64,000 nt of DNA from Kitasatospora sp. NBC_00240. Lineage in GTDB: Bacteria; Actinomycetota; Actinomycetes; Streptomycetales; Streptomycetaceae. The translations under genes and the position numbers were made by a program. The notes beneath the pieces were generated by a model. The model was not told where the DNA came from. It was given only the letters and a program-made list of their open reading frames with translations, and did no database searches. The stretch is from the NCBI RefSeq assembly GCF_026342405.1, contig NZ_JAPEMU010000001.1, forward strand, positions 8,370,001 to 8,434,000, in the 5' to 3' direction. Below are positions 48,975 to 56,844 of the stretch, in pieces. Each line of letters opens with the position of its first letter. The stretch's first letter is position 1.

Positions 48975-50057
48975 TCAGGCCGGGCCGGCCGGCAGGTGGG
49001 GGAAGCGGAATTCGGTGCGGCTGGTGAAGCGTTCGCCCGGGCGCAGGACGGTGCTCGGGTACTCCGGGCGGTTGGGCGAGTCGGGCAGGTGCTGGGTCTC
49101 CAGGCAGACGGCGCCGTGTCGCGGGTGGTGGTGGCCGTCGGCGTCCGCCAGCGTGCCGTCCAGCTGGTTGGCGGTGTAGACCTGCAGTCCCGGCTCGGTC
49201 GTCCACACCTCCAGGGCCCGCCCGCCGACCGGGTCGCTCAGCCGGGCCGCCGGGCGCAGGGCGCCGGGCTCGGCCGCCGGCCGCAGCACCCAGCAGTGGT
49301 CGAAGCCGCCGGCGTTCATCAGCTGCTGGTCCTCGACCGCGAGGGCGTCGCCGATCGGCCGGGCCCGGGTCAGGTCGAACGGCGTGCCGGCCACCGCCTG
49401 GAGCGGGCCGAACGGGATCGCGTCCGGCGCGACCGGCAGGAACCGGTCGGCGTCCACCTCGAGCAGCTGGCCGCGCACGTCGCCGGAGCCGGCGCCGCCC
49501 AGGTTGAAGTAGGCGTGGTTGGTCAGGTTCACCACCGTCGGGCGGTCGCAGGCGGCCTCGAAGGTCACCGACAGGGTGCCGGCCTCGTCCAGCGCGTACC
49601 GGGCGCGCACTGACAGCGCGCCGGGGAACCCCATGTCGCCGTCCGGGCTGAGCAGCGAGAACTCCACCTCCGCCCGGTCACCGGCCGGTTGGGCCCGCCA
49701 GAGCCGGCCGTGGAAGCCGTCCGGCCCGCCGTGCAGCGCGTGGCCGTGGTCGTTGGCCGGGACCAGGTAGGGGTGGCCGTCGAGGCTGAACCGCCCGCCC
49801 GCGATCCGGTTGGCGTAGCGGCCGACCAGGGCGCCGAAGTACGGGCTGTGCTCGGCGTACGCGGGTACGTCCGGCAGGGACAGTACGACCGAGCGGCTGC
49901 GCCCGGCCGTGTCCGGTACCGACAGGCGGTGCAGGACGCCGCCGTAGGTGAGGATCTCGGCGCTCACGCCGGAGGCGGACTCCAGTCTCCACAGGTCCAC
50001 GGGACGTCCGTCGGGGGTGTGGCCGAACGGTTCGCGGTGGGGTACGGGCTGGGGCAT
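48975..50057 (-). CDS. galM: Aldose 1-epimerase (galactose mutarotase)
   Basis: A 360-residue mutarotase interconverting alpha and beta anomers of galactose-like sugars. It shows the GalM pattern: YGGVLHRLSVPD, the sugar-binding NRIAGGRF, catalytic H in NDHGHALHGG, TNHAYFNLGG and the acid/base region TTEPGLQVYTANQLDG. ATG 50057 has GAGG 8 nt upstream. It is the last gene of the sugar-transport operon, 62 bp after the LacI gene. Mutarotation after import of a released sugar fits the locus. Confidence 0.92.
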   Translation of the reverse strand: MPQPVPHREPFGHTPDGRPVDLWRLESASGVSAEILTYGGVLHRLSVPDTAGRSRSVVLSLPDVPAYAEHSPYFGALVGRYANRIAGGRFSLDGHPYLVPANDHGHALHGGPDGFHGRLWRAQPAGDRAEVEFSLLSPDGDMGFPGALSVRARYALDEAGTLSVTFEAACDRPTVVNLTNHAYFNLGGAGSGDVRGQLLEVDADRFLPVAPDAIPFGPLQAVAGTPFDLTRARPIGDALAVEDQQLMNAGGFDHCWVLRPAAEPGALRPAARLSDPVGGRALEVWTTEPGLQVYTANQLDGTLADADGHHHPRHGAVCLETQHLPDSPNRPEYPSTVLRPGERFTSRTEFRFPHLPAGPA

Positions 50058-50119
50058 CGTCAGTCCTCGGGGAGGGGCGCCACGCCGTGCGGCGGTGGGT
50101 GGTCGGCTGCGGTGGGGGA

Positions 50120-51133
50120 TCAGGTGCGCCGGGCGGTCGACTCCCGGACCGTGAGGGTGTAGCCGGGCTGGATGTGTTCGGGTTCCAGTCCGGGGGTGTC
50201 GGCCAGTCTGGCGACGACCCGCTGCACGGCGAGTCTGGCGATGGCCTGTTTGTCGGGGGAGACGGTGGTGAGGGCGACGGGCGAGAAGCGGCCTTCCTCG
50301 ATGTCGTCGAAGCCGACCACCGAGATGTCCTGCGGGACTCGCAGTCGGCGTTCGGTCAGTACCCGCATGGCGCCGAGGGCGACCAGGTCGTTGTAGGCGA
50401 ACACGGCGTCGGGTCGCTCGCCGCGGTCGAGGACGGCGTTCATGGCGGCGGCGCCGTCCACCCGGCCGTAGCCGTCGGTGGCGGCGACCAGGGAGTCGTC
50501 GCAGGGCAGGCCGGCGGCGGTGAGTTCCTCGCGCCAGCCGCGCAGCCGCAGGTGCGCGGGGCGGCGGGCGCTCTCCCTGCGGGCGCCGAGGAAGGCGATC
50601 CGGCGGTGCCCGAGGCCGGTCAGGTGGCGGACCGCGGATCTGGCGGCGGCCACGTTGTCGATGGCGATCTGGTCGTAGGGGGCCTGGTACTCGCGCTCGC
50701 CGAGCAGTACCAGTGGGGCGTCCTCGGAGCGGCCGAGCAGGTCGTCGTCCTCCAGTTCGATGGGGCTGAGGATCAGGCCGTCGATGACGTGGGCGCGGAA
50801 CCCCTGGGAGACCAGGATCTCGTTCTCGCGGCGGCCGCCGGTGTGGTCCAGCAGCACGGTGTAGTCGTGGCGGGCGGCGGCGTCGATCACGGCGCCGGCG
50901 AGTTCGGCGAAGTACGGGTTGCCGAGCTCGGGCACGGCCAGCGCGATGATGCCGGTGCGTCCCTTGCGCAGGTGGCGGGCGATCAGGTTCGGTCGGTAGC
51001 CGAGCTCGTCGATGGCCTGCTGGACGCGTTCTCGCATCGCGGGTGTGACGTGCGGGTAGTTGTTCACCACGTTCGAGACGGTCTTGACCGACACGCCTGC
51101 GCGCTGCGCGACGTCTTTGAGGCTGGCGCCCAC
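50120..51133 (-). CDS. LacI-family transcriptional regulator
   Basis: A 337-residue LacI repressor. The N-terminal helix-turn-helix is SLKDVAQRAGVSVKTVSNVVN, with the hinge helix IARHLRKGRTGIIAL. A periplasmic-binding-type sugar domain follows (AVIDAAARHDY, FAYNDLVALGAMR, ISVVGFDDIEEG). GTG 51133 has GGAAGGAA 7 nt upstream. It sits inside the sugar operon, so it probably senses the imported sugar and binds the AACGTT-centred operators at 56320 and 56591. Confidence 0.93.
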   Translation of the reverse strand: MGASLKDVAQRAGVSVKTVSNVVNNYPHVTPAMRERVQQAIDELGYRPNLIARHLRKGRTGIIALAVPELGNPYFAELAGAVIDAAARHDYTVLLDHTGGRRENEILVSQGFRAHVIDGLILSPIELEDDDLLGRSEDAPLVLLGEREYQAPYDQIAIDNVAAARSAVRHLTGLGHRRIAFLGARRESARRPAHLRLRGWREELTAAGLPCDDSLVAATDGYGRVDGAAAMNAVLDRGERPDAVFAYNDLVALGAMRVLTERRLRVPQDISVVGFDDIEEGRFSPVALTTVSPDKQAIARLAVQRVVARLADTPGLEPEHIQPGYTLTVRESTARRT

Positions 51134-51264
51134 GGATTTCCTTCCTTCGGCCGGCCGTTTCGGCACGGCGGTGCCCGGCCCCAGTCTGGCCCGCCGGCCC
51201 GGCCGCGGGTGACATCCGGGGCCGGGGCCGGGCGTGTTCGGGGCCGGGGCCGGGGCCGGGCGGG

Positions 51265-52278
51265 TCAGGTCCGGCGGACCTTGGAGAGGTAGCGCTGGGT
51301 GACCACGACCAGGATCAGGAACCCGCCGCTGACCACGGACTGGTAGGAGGAGTTGAGCGAGCCGATCTGGTTGATCAGGTTCTGGATGACGGCCAGCAGC
51401 AGGACGCCCCACAGGGTCCCGGAGACGGATCCGGCGCCGCCGACGAGCAGGGTGCCGCCGATCACGACGGCGGAGATGGCGTCCAGTTCCATCCCGACGC
51501 CGATGATCGTCACGCCGGAGGAGAGCCGGGCGGCGTTGAGGGCGCCGGCCAGGCCGGCGAGCAGGCCGCTGAGCACGTAGACCAGCACCTTGGTGCGGGC
51601 GACCGGCAGGCCCATCAGGGTGGCGGCGTCGCTGCTGCCGCCGACGGCGAACATGCTCTGGCCGAGCGAGGTCCGCTGCAGGACCAGCCCGCCGAGGGCG
51701 AACAGGGCCAGCGCGATCAGGACGGGGTACCCGAAGCCGCCGACGGTGCCCTGGCCGAGCTCGGCGAAGAACGAGCCGCGCGGCACCAGGTAGGTGGTGG
51801 CGCCCTCGTGGGTCAGCGCCAGCAGCAGGCCGCGGGCGGCCAGCAGCGAGGCGAGCGTGACGATGAAGGGTGCCATCCCGGCGCGGGCCACCAGCAGGCC
51901 GTTCACCAGGCCGATCGCGCCGCAGACGACGATCGGCACCAGCAGCGCGGGCGCGGCGCCCCACTGGGAGGCCCAGGCGGCGAGCACGCCGCCGAGGGCG
52001 AAGACCGAGCCGACGGACAGGTCGATGCCGCCGGTGATGATCACCATGGTCATCCCGAGGGCGACGATCGACAGGAACGACACCTGGACGGTGATGCTGC
52101 GGGCGTTGTCCACGCTGGCGAAGGCCGGGAAGACGAACGAGGAGATGAGGACGACCAGCAGCAGGACGGCCAGCACGCCCTGGCGGCGCAGCAGTTCGAG
52201 GGCACGGCCGGGGCCGGCGGCACCCGGGCGGGAGCGGACGGGCACGGCGGTGGCGGTGGCGGTGGGGAGGAGGTTCAT
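51265..52278 (-). CDS. Sugar ABC transporter permease 1 (RbsC/YtfT-YjfF type)
   Basis: A 337-residue permease of the CUT2 class (BPD_transp_2). About nine hydrophobic helices; signature ITGGIDLSVGSVFALGGVLA and the later AVGGSSDAATLMGLPV and AVVIGGTLLVGGAGSVSGTL. ATG 52278 overlaps the previous gene by 4 nt. It forms the membrane channel together with the second permease at 52275. Two different permeases with one RbsA-type ATPase is the YtfQRT-YjfF arrangement, not the usual single RbsC. Confidence 0.92.
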   Translation of the reverse strand: MNLLPTATATAVPVRSRPGAAGPGRALELLRRQGVLAVLLLVVLISSFVFPAFASVDNARSITVQVSFLSIVALGMTMVIITGGIDLSVGSVFALGGVLAAWASQWGAAPALLVPIVVCGAIGLVNGLLVARAGMAPFIVTLASLLAARGLLLALTHEGATTYLVPRGSFFAELGQGTVGGFGYPVLIALALFALGGLVLQRTSLGQSMFAVGGSSDAATLMGLPVARTKVLVYVLSGLLAGLAGALNAARLSSGVTIIGVGMELDAISAVVIGGTLLVGGAGSVSGTLWGVLLLAVIQNLINQIGSLNSSYQSVVSGGFLILVVVTQRYLSKVRRT

Positions 52279-53246
52279 CGGGATCGACGCTCCCGGGCGA
52301 TGTAGACGGCGACGAGGATGATGGCGGCCTGGGCGAGTTGGGCGGTGGAGTCGTGCAGGTTGTGGCTGACCAGGGTGGCGTGCAGCAGCTGCATCAGCAG
52401 GGCGCCGGTCACCGTGCCGAGCACCCGGATCGAGCCGCCGGTCAGCGGGGTGCCGCCGACCACCACGGCGGTGATCGCGGAGAGTTCCATCAGGTTGCCC
52501 AGCGCGGAGGGGTCACTGGCGGTGAGCCGGGCGGTGGCCAGCACGCCGGCCAGCGCGGCCAGCATTCCGCAGAGCACGTAGACGCCGATCAGCACCCGCC
52601 GCACCGGCAGTCCGGCGAGCGCGGCGGCCGCCCGGTTGCCGCCGACGGCCACCAACTGGCGTCCGAAGGTGGTGCGCTGGACGAGGAACGCGACGGCCAG
52701 CGCCAGTACCCCGGCGATCAGGACGACCAGCGGGACGCCCAGCAGGCTGTCGGTGCCCAGCCCCAGCAGGTCGGTGTTCTGGATCTGCTTGAGCTGTCCG
52801 TCGGCGATCACCAGGGCCAGGCCCCGGCCGCCGACGAACAGGGCGAGGGTGGCGACGATCGGCTGCAGGCCGACCAGGGCGACCAGTGAGCCGTTGACCG
52901 CGCCGACCACCACCCCGGCGAGCAGGGCCACCAGCAGCGCCGGCACCAGGCCGTAGCCCAGGTAGAGCGGCAGCAGCGAACTGGCCAGTGCCATCGTGGA
53001 GCCGACCGAGAGGTCGACGCCCTCGGTGCCGATCACCAGGGCCATGCCGAGTGCGACGATGACCACCGGGGCGACCTGCACGAGTTGGGTGCGCAGGTTG
53101 GCCACGGTCAGGAAGTGCTCGGTGAAGAGCGCGTTGAACACCAGGAGCAGCGCGACGGCGAGGTAGACGCCGTACCGCTGGAGCAGCCTCGTGACGTCCG
53201 GCCGGGCGGCGGCCTTCCGGGGGAGGGCGAGGGGGGCGTGGGTCAT
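52275..53246 (-). CDS. Sugar ABC transporter permease 2 (YtfT/YjfF type)
   Basis: A 323-residue CUT2 permease. Signature VIGTEGVDLSVGSTMALASSLLP and AVGGNRAAAALAGLPVRRV are typical. ATG 53246 overlaps the ATPase stop by 4 nt. It is only distantly similar to permease 1, as expected for a heterodimeric channel. Confidence 0.92.
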   Translation of the reverse strand: MTHAPLALPRKAAARPDVTRLLQRYGVYLAVALLLVFNALFTEHFLTVANLRTQLVQVAPVVIVALGMALVIGTEGVDLSVGSTMALASSLLPLYLGYGLVPALLVALLAGVVVGAVNGSLVALVGLQPIVATLALFVGGRGLALVIADGQLKQIQNTDLLGLGTDSLLGVPLVVLIAGVLALAVAFLVQRTTFGRQLVAVGGNRAAAALAGLPVRRVLIGVYVLCGMLAALAGVLATARLTASDPSALGNLMELSAITAVVVGGTPLTGGSIRVLGTVTGALLMQLLHATLVSHNLHDSTAQLAQAAIILVAVYIARERRSR

Positions 53247-54886
53247 CGGGGGCCGTCCTGGCCGTCGGGGGCGTCGTGGCCGTCACGGGAGGGGGAGTGG
53301 GGGGCGCCGGCCGGGGCCGGGGCGTCGGGGGAGTGGGCGGCGAGCACGGCCAGCAGGTCGTCCTCCGTCACCTGCTCCCCGGTCAGTTCGCCGGCGACCG
53401 CGCCGCCGCGCAGCACCAGGAGGCGGTCGGCACCCTCGATCAGCTCCTCGATGTCGGAGGAGATCAGCAGCACGGCCAGGCCCTCCCGGGCGAGTTCGTC
53501 GACTAGGGCCTGGACCTCGGCCTTCGCGCCGACGTCGATGCCGCGGGTCGGCTCGTCCAGCAGCAGGACCTTGGGCTCCAGGCAGAGCCAGCGGGCCAGC
53601 AGCACCTTCTGCTGGTTGCCGCCGGACAGTTCGCCGACCTTCTGCTCGGGGCTGGAGGCCTTGATCCGCAGCCGCTTCATGAAGATCTCGACGATCTTGT
53701 CCTGCTTGGCGCGCGAGACGACGCCGAACCGGGAGAGCCGGGGCATCGCCGCGAGCACGATGTTCTCGCGCACCGACAGGCCGGGCACGATGCCCTCGGC
53801 CTTGCGGTCCTCCGGCAGCAGGCTGATGCCCGCCCGGATCGCCGCCGCGGGGCTGTGGCGGCGCAGCGGCTGCCCGGCGACCCGGATCTCCCCGCCGTCC
53901 AGGGCGAGCGCGCCGGCCAGTGCCTTGGCGGTCTCGCTGCGCCCGGAGCCGAGCAGGCCGCCGAGGCCCAGCACCTCGCCGGGGCGCAACGCCAGGTCGA
54001 TGTCGTGGAGTTCGTGGCCGCGGGTCAGGCCGGTGGCGGTCAGGACGGGCTCGCGCCGGGAGTGGTGCCCCTCGCCGAAGGCGGTGACGCCGCTCTGGCG
54101 GACCTCGGTGAGTTCGCGGCCCAGCATCATCGCGACCAGCTGCATCCGGTTCAGTTCGGCCAGCGGGCCGGTGTGCACCAGCTTCCCGTCGCGCAGCACG
54201 GTGACGCGCTCGCAGATCCGGTACAGCTCGTCCATCCGGTGGCTGACGTAGACGACGGCGATCCCGCGTCCGTGCAGTTCGCCGATCACCCGGAAGAGCG
54301 TCTCGACCTCGCGCGGCTCCAGGGAGGAGGTGGGTTCGTCCATCACCACCACCCGGGCCTGGACCGAGACGGCCCGGGCCAGCGCGACCATCTGCTGGGT
54401 GCCCACCCCGAGGGTGTTCAGCGGGCGCCGGACGTCGGCGGTGACGCCGAGGCCGGCGAGCAGCTCGGCGGCCTCCCGGTGCATCCGGGGGAAGTCGATC
54501 AGGCCGAAGCGGGTCTTGGGCTCGCGGCCCAGGAAGATGTTGCGCGCCACGCTCATCAGCGGGACGAGGTTGACCTCCTGGTAGATGGTGGCCACCCCGG
54601 CCTGCTGGGCCTCGGAAGGGCGGCCGAAGGACACCGGTTCGCCGCCCAGGCGCAGTTCGCCGCCGTCGGGGCGGTGCACACCGGTGAGGACCTTGATCAG
54701 GGTGGACTTGCCGGCGCCGTTCTCCCCGACGAGGGCGTGGATCTCGCCCGCGCGCAGGGTGAAGGAGACGTCGTCGAGCGCCACCACACCGGGGAAGCGC
54801 TTGCTGACGCCGATCGCCTCCAGGACGGTCGGCGCTTCGGTGGCCGCCGGTGCGGGCTTCGCCGGGACGGCTGGGGGTGGTGCCAT
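53243..54886 (-). CDS. Sugar ABC transporter ATPase with two nucleotide-binding domains (RbsA/YtfR type)
   Basis: A 547-residue double ABC ATPase. Domain 1 (~20-260) has a canonical Walker A (GENGAGKST), signature LGVGTQQMVALARA and Walker B VVVMDEPTSSL. Domain 2 has the degenerate Walker A GLLGSGRSE usual in this class, the signature LSGGNQQKVLLARWL and Walker B LLLDEPTRGIDVG. It energises uptake by the two permeases. ATG 54886 is 127 bp after the binding-protein stop, across a stem-loop. Confidence 0.93.
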   Translation of the reverse strand: MAPPPAVPAKPAPAATEAPTVLEAIGVSKRFPGVVALDDVSFTLRAGEIHALVGENGAGKSTLIKVLTGVHRPDGGELRLGGEPVSFGRPSEAQQAGVATIYQEVNLVPLMSVARNIFLGREPKTRFGLIDFPRMHREAAELLAGLGVTADVRRPLNTLGVGTQQMVALARAVSVQARVVVMDEPTSSLEPREVETLFRVIGELHGRGIAVVYVSHRMDELYRICERVTVLRDGKLVHTGPLAELNRMQLVAMMLGRELTEVRQSGVTAFGEGHHSRREPVLTATGLTRGHELHDIDLALRPGEVLGLGGLLGSGRSETAKALAGALALDGGEIRVAGQPLRRHSPAAAIRAGISLLPEDRKAEGIVPGLSVRENIVLAAMPRLSRFGVVSRAKQDKIVEIFMKRLRIKASSPEQKVGELSGGNQQKVLLARWLCLEPKVLLLDEPTRGIDVGAKAEVQALVDELAREGLAVLLISSDIEELIEGADRLLVLRGGAVAGELTGEQVTEDDLLAVLAAHSPDAPAPAGAPHSPSRDGHDAPDGQDGPR

Positions 54887-54932
54887 GGTGATGGCCTTCC
54901 AGGGCTGGGCGGGGGGTGCGGGGGATGAGGGG

Positions 54933-54969
54933 CCGGGCCGTGCCCGCCGTGCGGATGCGCACGGCCCGG
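54933..54969 (-). terminator. Intra-operon stem-loop between binding protein and ATPase genes
   Basis: An 11-bp perfect stem, CCGGGCCGTGC with GCACGGCCCGG, closes a 15-nt loop between the binding-protein stop and the ATPase start. In many binding-protein ABC operons such a hairpin partly terminates or stabilises the upstream message, so more binding protein than transporter is made. Confidence 0.55.
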
Positions 54970-55013
54970 CTGCTCGTCGACCGTCGGGGGGTCGGTCGTG
55001 GGGTGGGTTCGTG

Positions 55014-56108
55014 TCAGTAGGCGCCGTCGAGGGAGGTCTTGGCGTTGTCGGGGTCGTAGGCGCGGTCGGTGATGATGACGTTGGCGGGGATGGCGGTGCC
55101 GTCGAAGAACTTCTGGGCGGTGGCGAAGGCGAGGGGGCCGAAGCGGGGGTTGGATTCGACGACGCCGTTGTATTCGCCGGTGGCGAGGGCCTGGACGGCG
55201 TTGCGGGTGCCGTCGACGGAGACGATCTTGATGTCGGTGCCGGGCTTCTTGCCGGCGCCCTTGACGGCGGTGACGGCGCCGAGGCCCATTTCGTCGTTCT
55301 CGGCGTAGACGGCCGTGATGTCCGGGTGGGACTGGAGGAGTTGTTCGGTGACCTGCTGGCCCTTGTCGCGGGCGAATTCGCCGGTCTGTTGGGCGACGAT
55401 CTCGAGGCCGGGGGCGGTGGCGGCGATCTGGTCGACGAAGCCCTTGGTGCGGTCGGTGGTGACGCCGTTGCCGGAGGTGCCCAGCAGGATGGCGACCTTG
55501 CCGGTGCCGCCGGTGGCCTTGACGAGGGCGTCGGCGGCGCGCTTGCCCTGGTCGACGAAGTTGGAGCCGATGAAGGTGAGGTAGTCCTTGCAGGGGGTGG
55601 CGTTGAGTTTGCGGTCGATGGTGATGACGGGGACGTGCTTGGCGGCGGCGGCCTGCAGGGCGGGCTCCAGGCCGTCGGAGTTGAGCGGCGCGACGATGAG
55701 GAGTTGGGCGCCCTGGTTGAGCATGTCCTGGATGTCGCTGATCTGCTTGGGGAGCTGGGACTGGGCGTTGGTGGTGAGGAGCTTCTTCACGCCCAGCTTG
55801 GCGGCCTCGTCCTTGATCGACTGGGTCTCGGCGATCCGGAACGGGTTGGCCTCCTTCTCCGACTGGGAGAAGCCGACCACGGCGTCCTTGAGGTCGAGTT
55901 TGGCCGCGCCGTAGGTCTTGAGGTCGCAGCCGCCGGCCGCGTCGCCCGCGGCGGCGCTCGGGGAGGCGACGACCTGGGCGCCGGCGGTGGAGTTGCCGGA
56001 GGCGGAGGTGGGGGATCCCTCCTGCTTGGCGCAGCCGGAGGCGGCGAGGGTGACCGCCGCGGTGAGCAGGCAGGCGGCGGTGAGGGTACGGGATCTGCGA
56101 ACGGACAT
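55014..56108 (-). CDS. Sugar ABC transporter substrate-binding lipoprotein (YtfQ/RbsB-like)
   Basis: A 364-residue lipoprotein. Signal TLTAACLLTAAVTLAASGC with lipidated C26, a Ser/Ala-rich linker, then a periplasmic-binding fold: AVVGFSQSEKEANPFRIAET, the repeat IVAPLNSDGLEPALQAAA, VITIDRKLN, TFIGSNFVDQGKRAA and AVYAENDEMGLGAV. The opening GFSQxExxNPFR and the SNFxxQGxRAA loop are characteristic of YtfQ-type galactofuranose-binding proteins. ATG 56108 is chosen with AAGGAG 10 nt upstream; GTG 56114 is possible. It is first gene of the operon. Confidence 0.92.
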   Translation of the reverse strand: MSVRRSRTLTAACLLTAAVTLAASGCAKQEGSPTSASGNSTAGAQVVASPSAAAGDAAGGCDLKTYGAAKLDLKDAVVGFSQSEKEANPFRIAETQSIKDEAAKLGVKKLLTTNAQSQLPKQISDIQDMLNQGAQLLIVAPLNSDGLEPALQAAAAKHVPVITIDRKLNATPCKDYLTFIGSNFVDQGKRAADALVKATGGTGKVAILLGTSGNGVTTDRTKGFVDQIAATAPGLEIVAQQTGEFARDKGQQVTEQLLQSHPDITAVYAENDEMGLGAVTAVKGAGKKPGTDIKIVSVDGTRNAVQALATGEYNGVVESNPRFGPLAFATAQKFFDGTAIPANVIITDRAYDPDNAKTSLDGAY

Positions 56109-56319
56109 GCTCACGACACTCCTTGAGGGCGGCGGTGGGGGCCGTCGGGGGGTTCGGTCCTGAAGGTCCGGAGTCGTCTCCGGCGCCGGCCGGCGGCTCC
56201 GGGCGGCTGCGGTACGTCGGGTGACACGTGGTCGACCTGTGCTGATGCCAGCGGGCAGTGCGATGGTTCGGGTGGTTCCGAGCGCCGCCGAGCGATTCCC
56301 CGGGGGCTGGGTCGCTGGC

Positions 56320-56357
56320 GTTTACAACGTTATACACATCGGAAGCGGGCACGCCAA
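56320..56357 (-). promoter_or_regulatory. Promoter and LacI-type operator of the sugar ABC operon
   Basis: On the minus strand TTGGCG (56357-56352), a 17-bp spacer and TATAAC (56334-56329) make a strong promoter. The near-palindrome GTTTACAACGTTATACAC (56320-56337), centred on AACGTT, covers the -10 box. A LacI protein on this site would shut the operon. It lies 212 bp before the binding-protein start, implying a fairly long 5' leader. Confidence 0.65.
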
Positions 56358-56584
56358 GGGATCGCTCTCCCGGTTTCTGGAACATTTCCTCACCGTGACC
56401 TGAGCGGCTTCGCCGAGGCCGGCGGAAAGGCCGCCGTCGCGGGCCGTCCGGGCGCCGGGTAGGCGCTGGTCCAGCACCGTGGGACGGGGGTTGAGGGGGC
56501 GTCGGCGGGGCGGTGCCGGTTTCGGGCGAACTGCGCCGGACCTCTGGACACGACTCCTGACGCGTGCTCTTATGCCGTTGGCAG

Positions 56585-56604
56585 CAACGTTTCCAACGTT
56601 GGAA
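56585..56604 (+). promoter_or_regulatory. LacI-type operator(s) upstream of the GH2 gene
   Basis: TTCCAACGTTGGAA (56591-56604) is a perfect 14-bp palindrome with the same AACGTT core as the site at 56326. A second AACGTT starts at 56585. They lie 240 bp before the GH2 start, so the secreted enzyme and the transporter are probably co-regulated. Confidence 0.6.
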
Positions 56605-56844
56605 GAGAGCCGCCGGCCCAGCCTCCACCGTGGCCGAGCCGCCGTCACCCGCCGCGCCGCCCCGCGGCGCCCGCCCGGCACATCCCCCGCCGGCACCACG
56701 GCGCCGCGGCCGCGCGGCGGGCACCGAGCCCGCCGCGGACACCCCGACGCGGCCCGGGCCGCACCCCTACGTCCCCCGGACGGGCGGACCGCCGCCCGAG
56801 GGGTGCCCCGCCACCCTCCATCCCCCCGTGTGAGGAGCCACCGC

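Noticed and set aside
47921..49027. A 368-codon plus-strand frame upstream of galM
   Set aside because: It is low-complexity, covers hexamer and 13-bp repeats, has no domain and overlaps the end of galM.
53243..54962. Additional minus-strand frame of 559 codons over the ABC ATPase
   Set aside because: Different frame from the true ATPase and made of Arg/Gly-rich shadow sequence.
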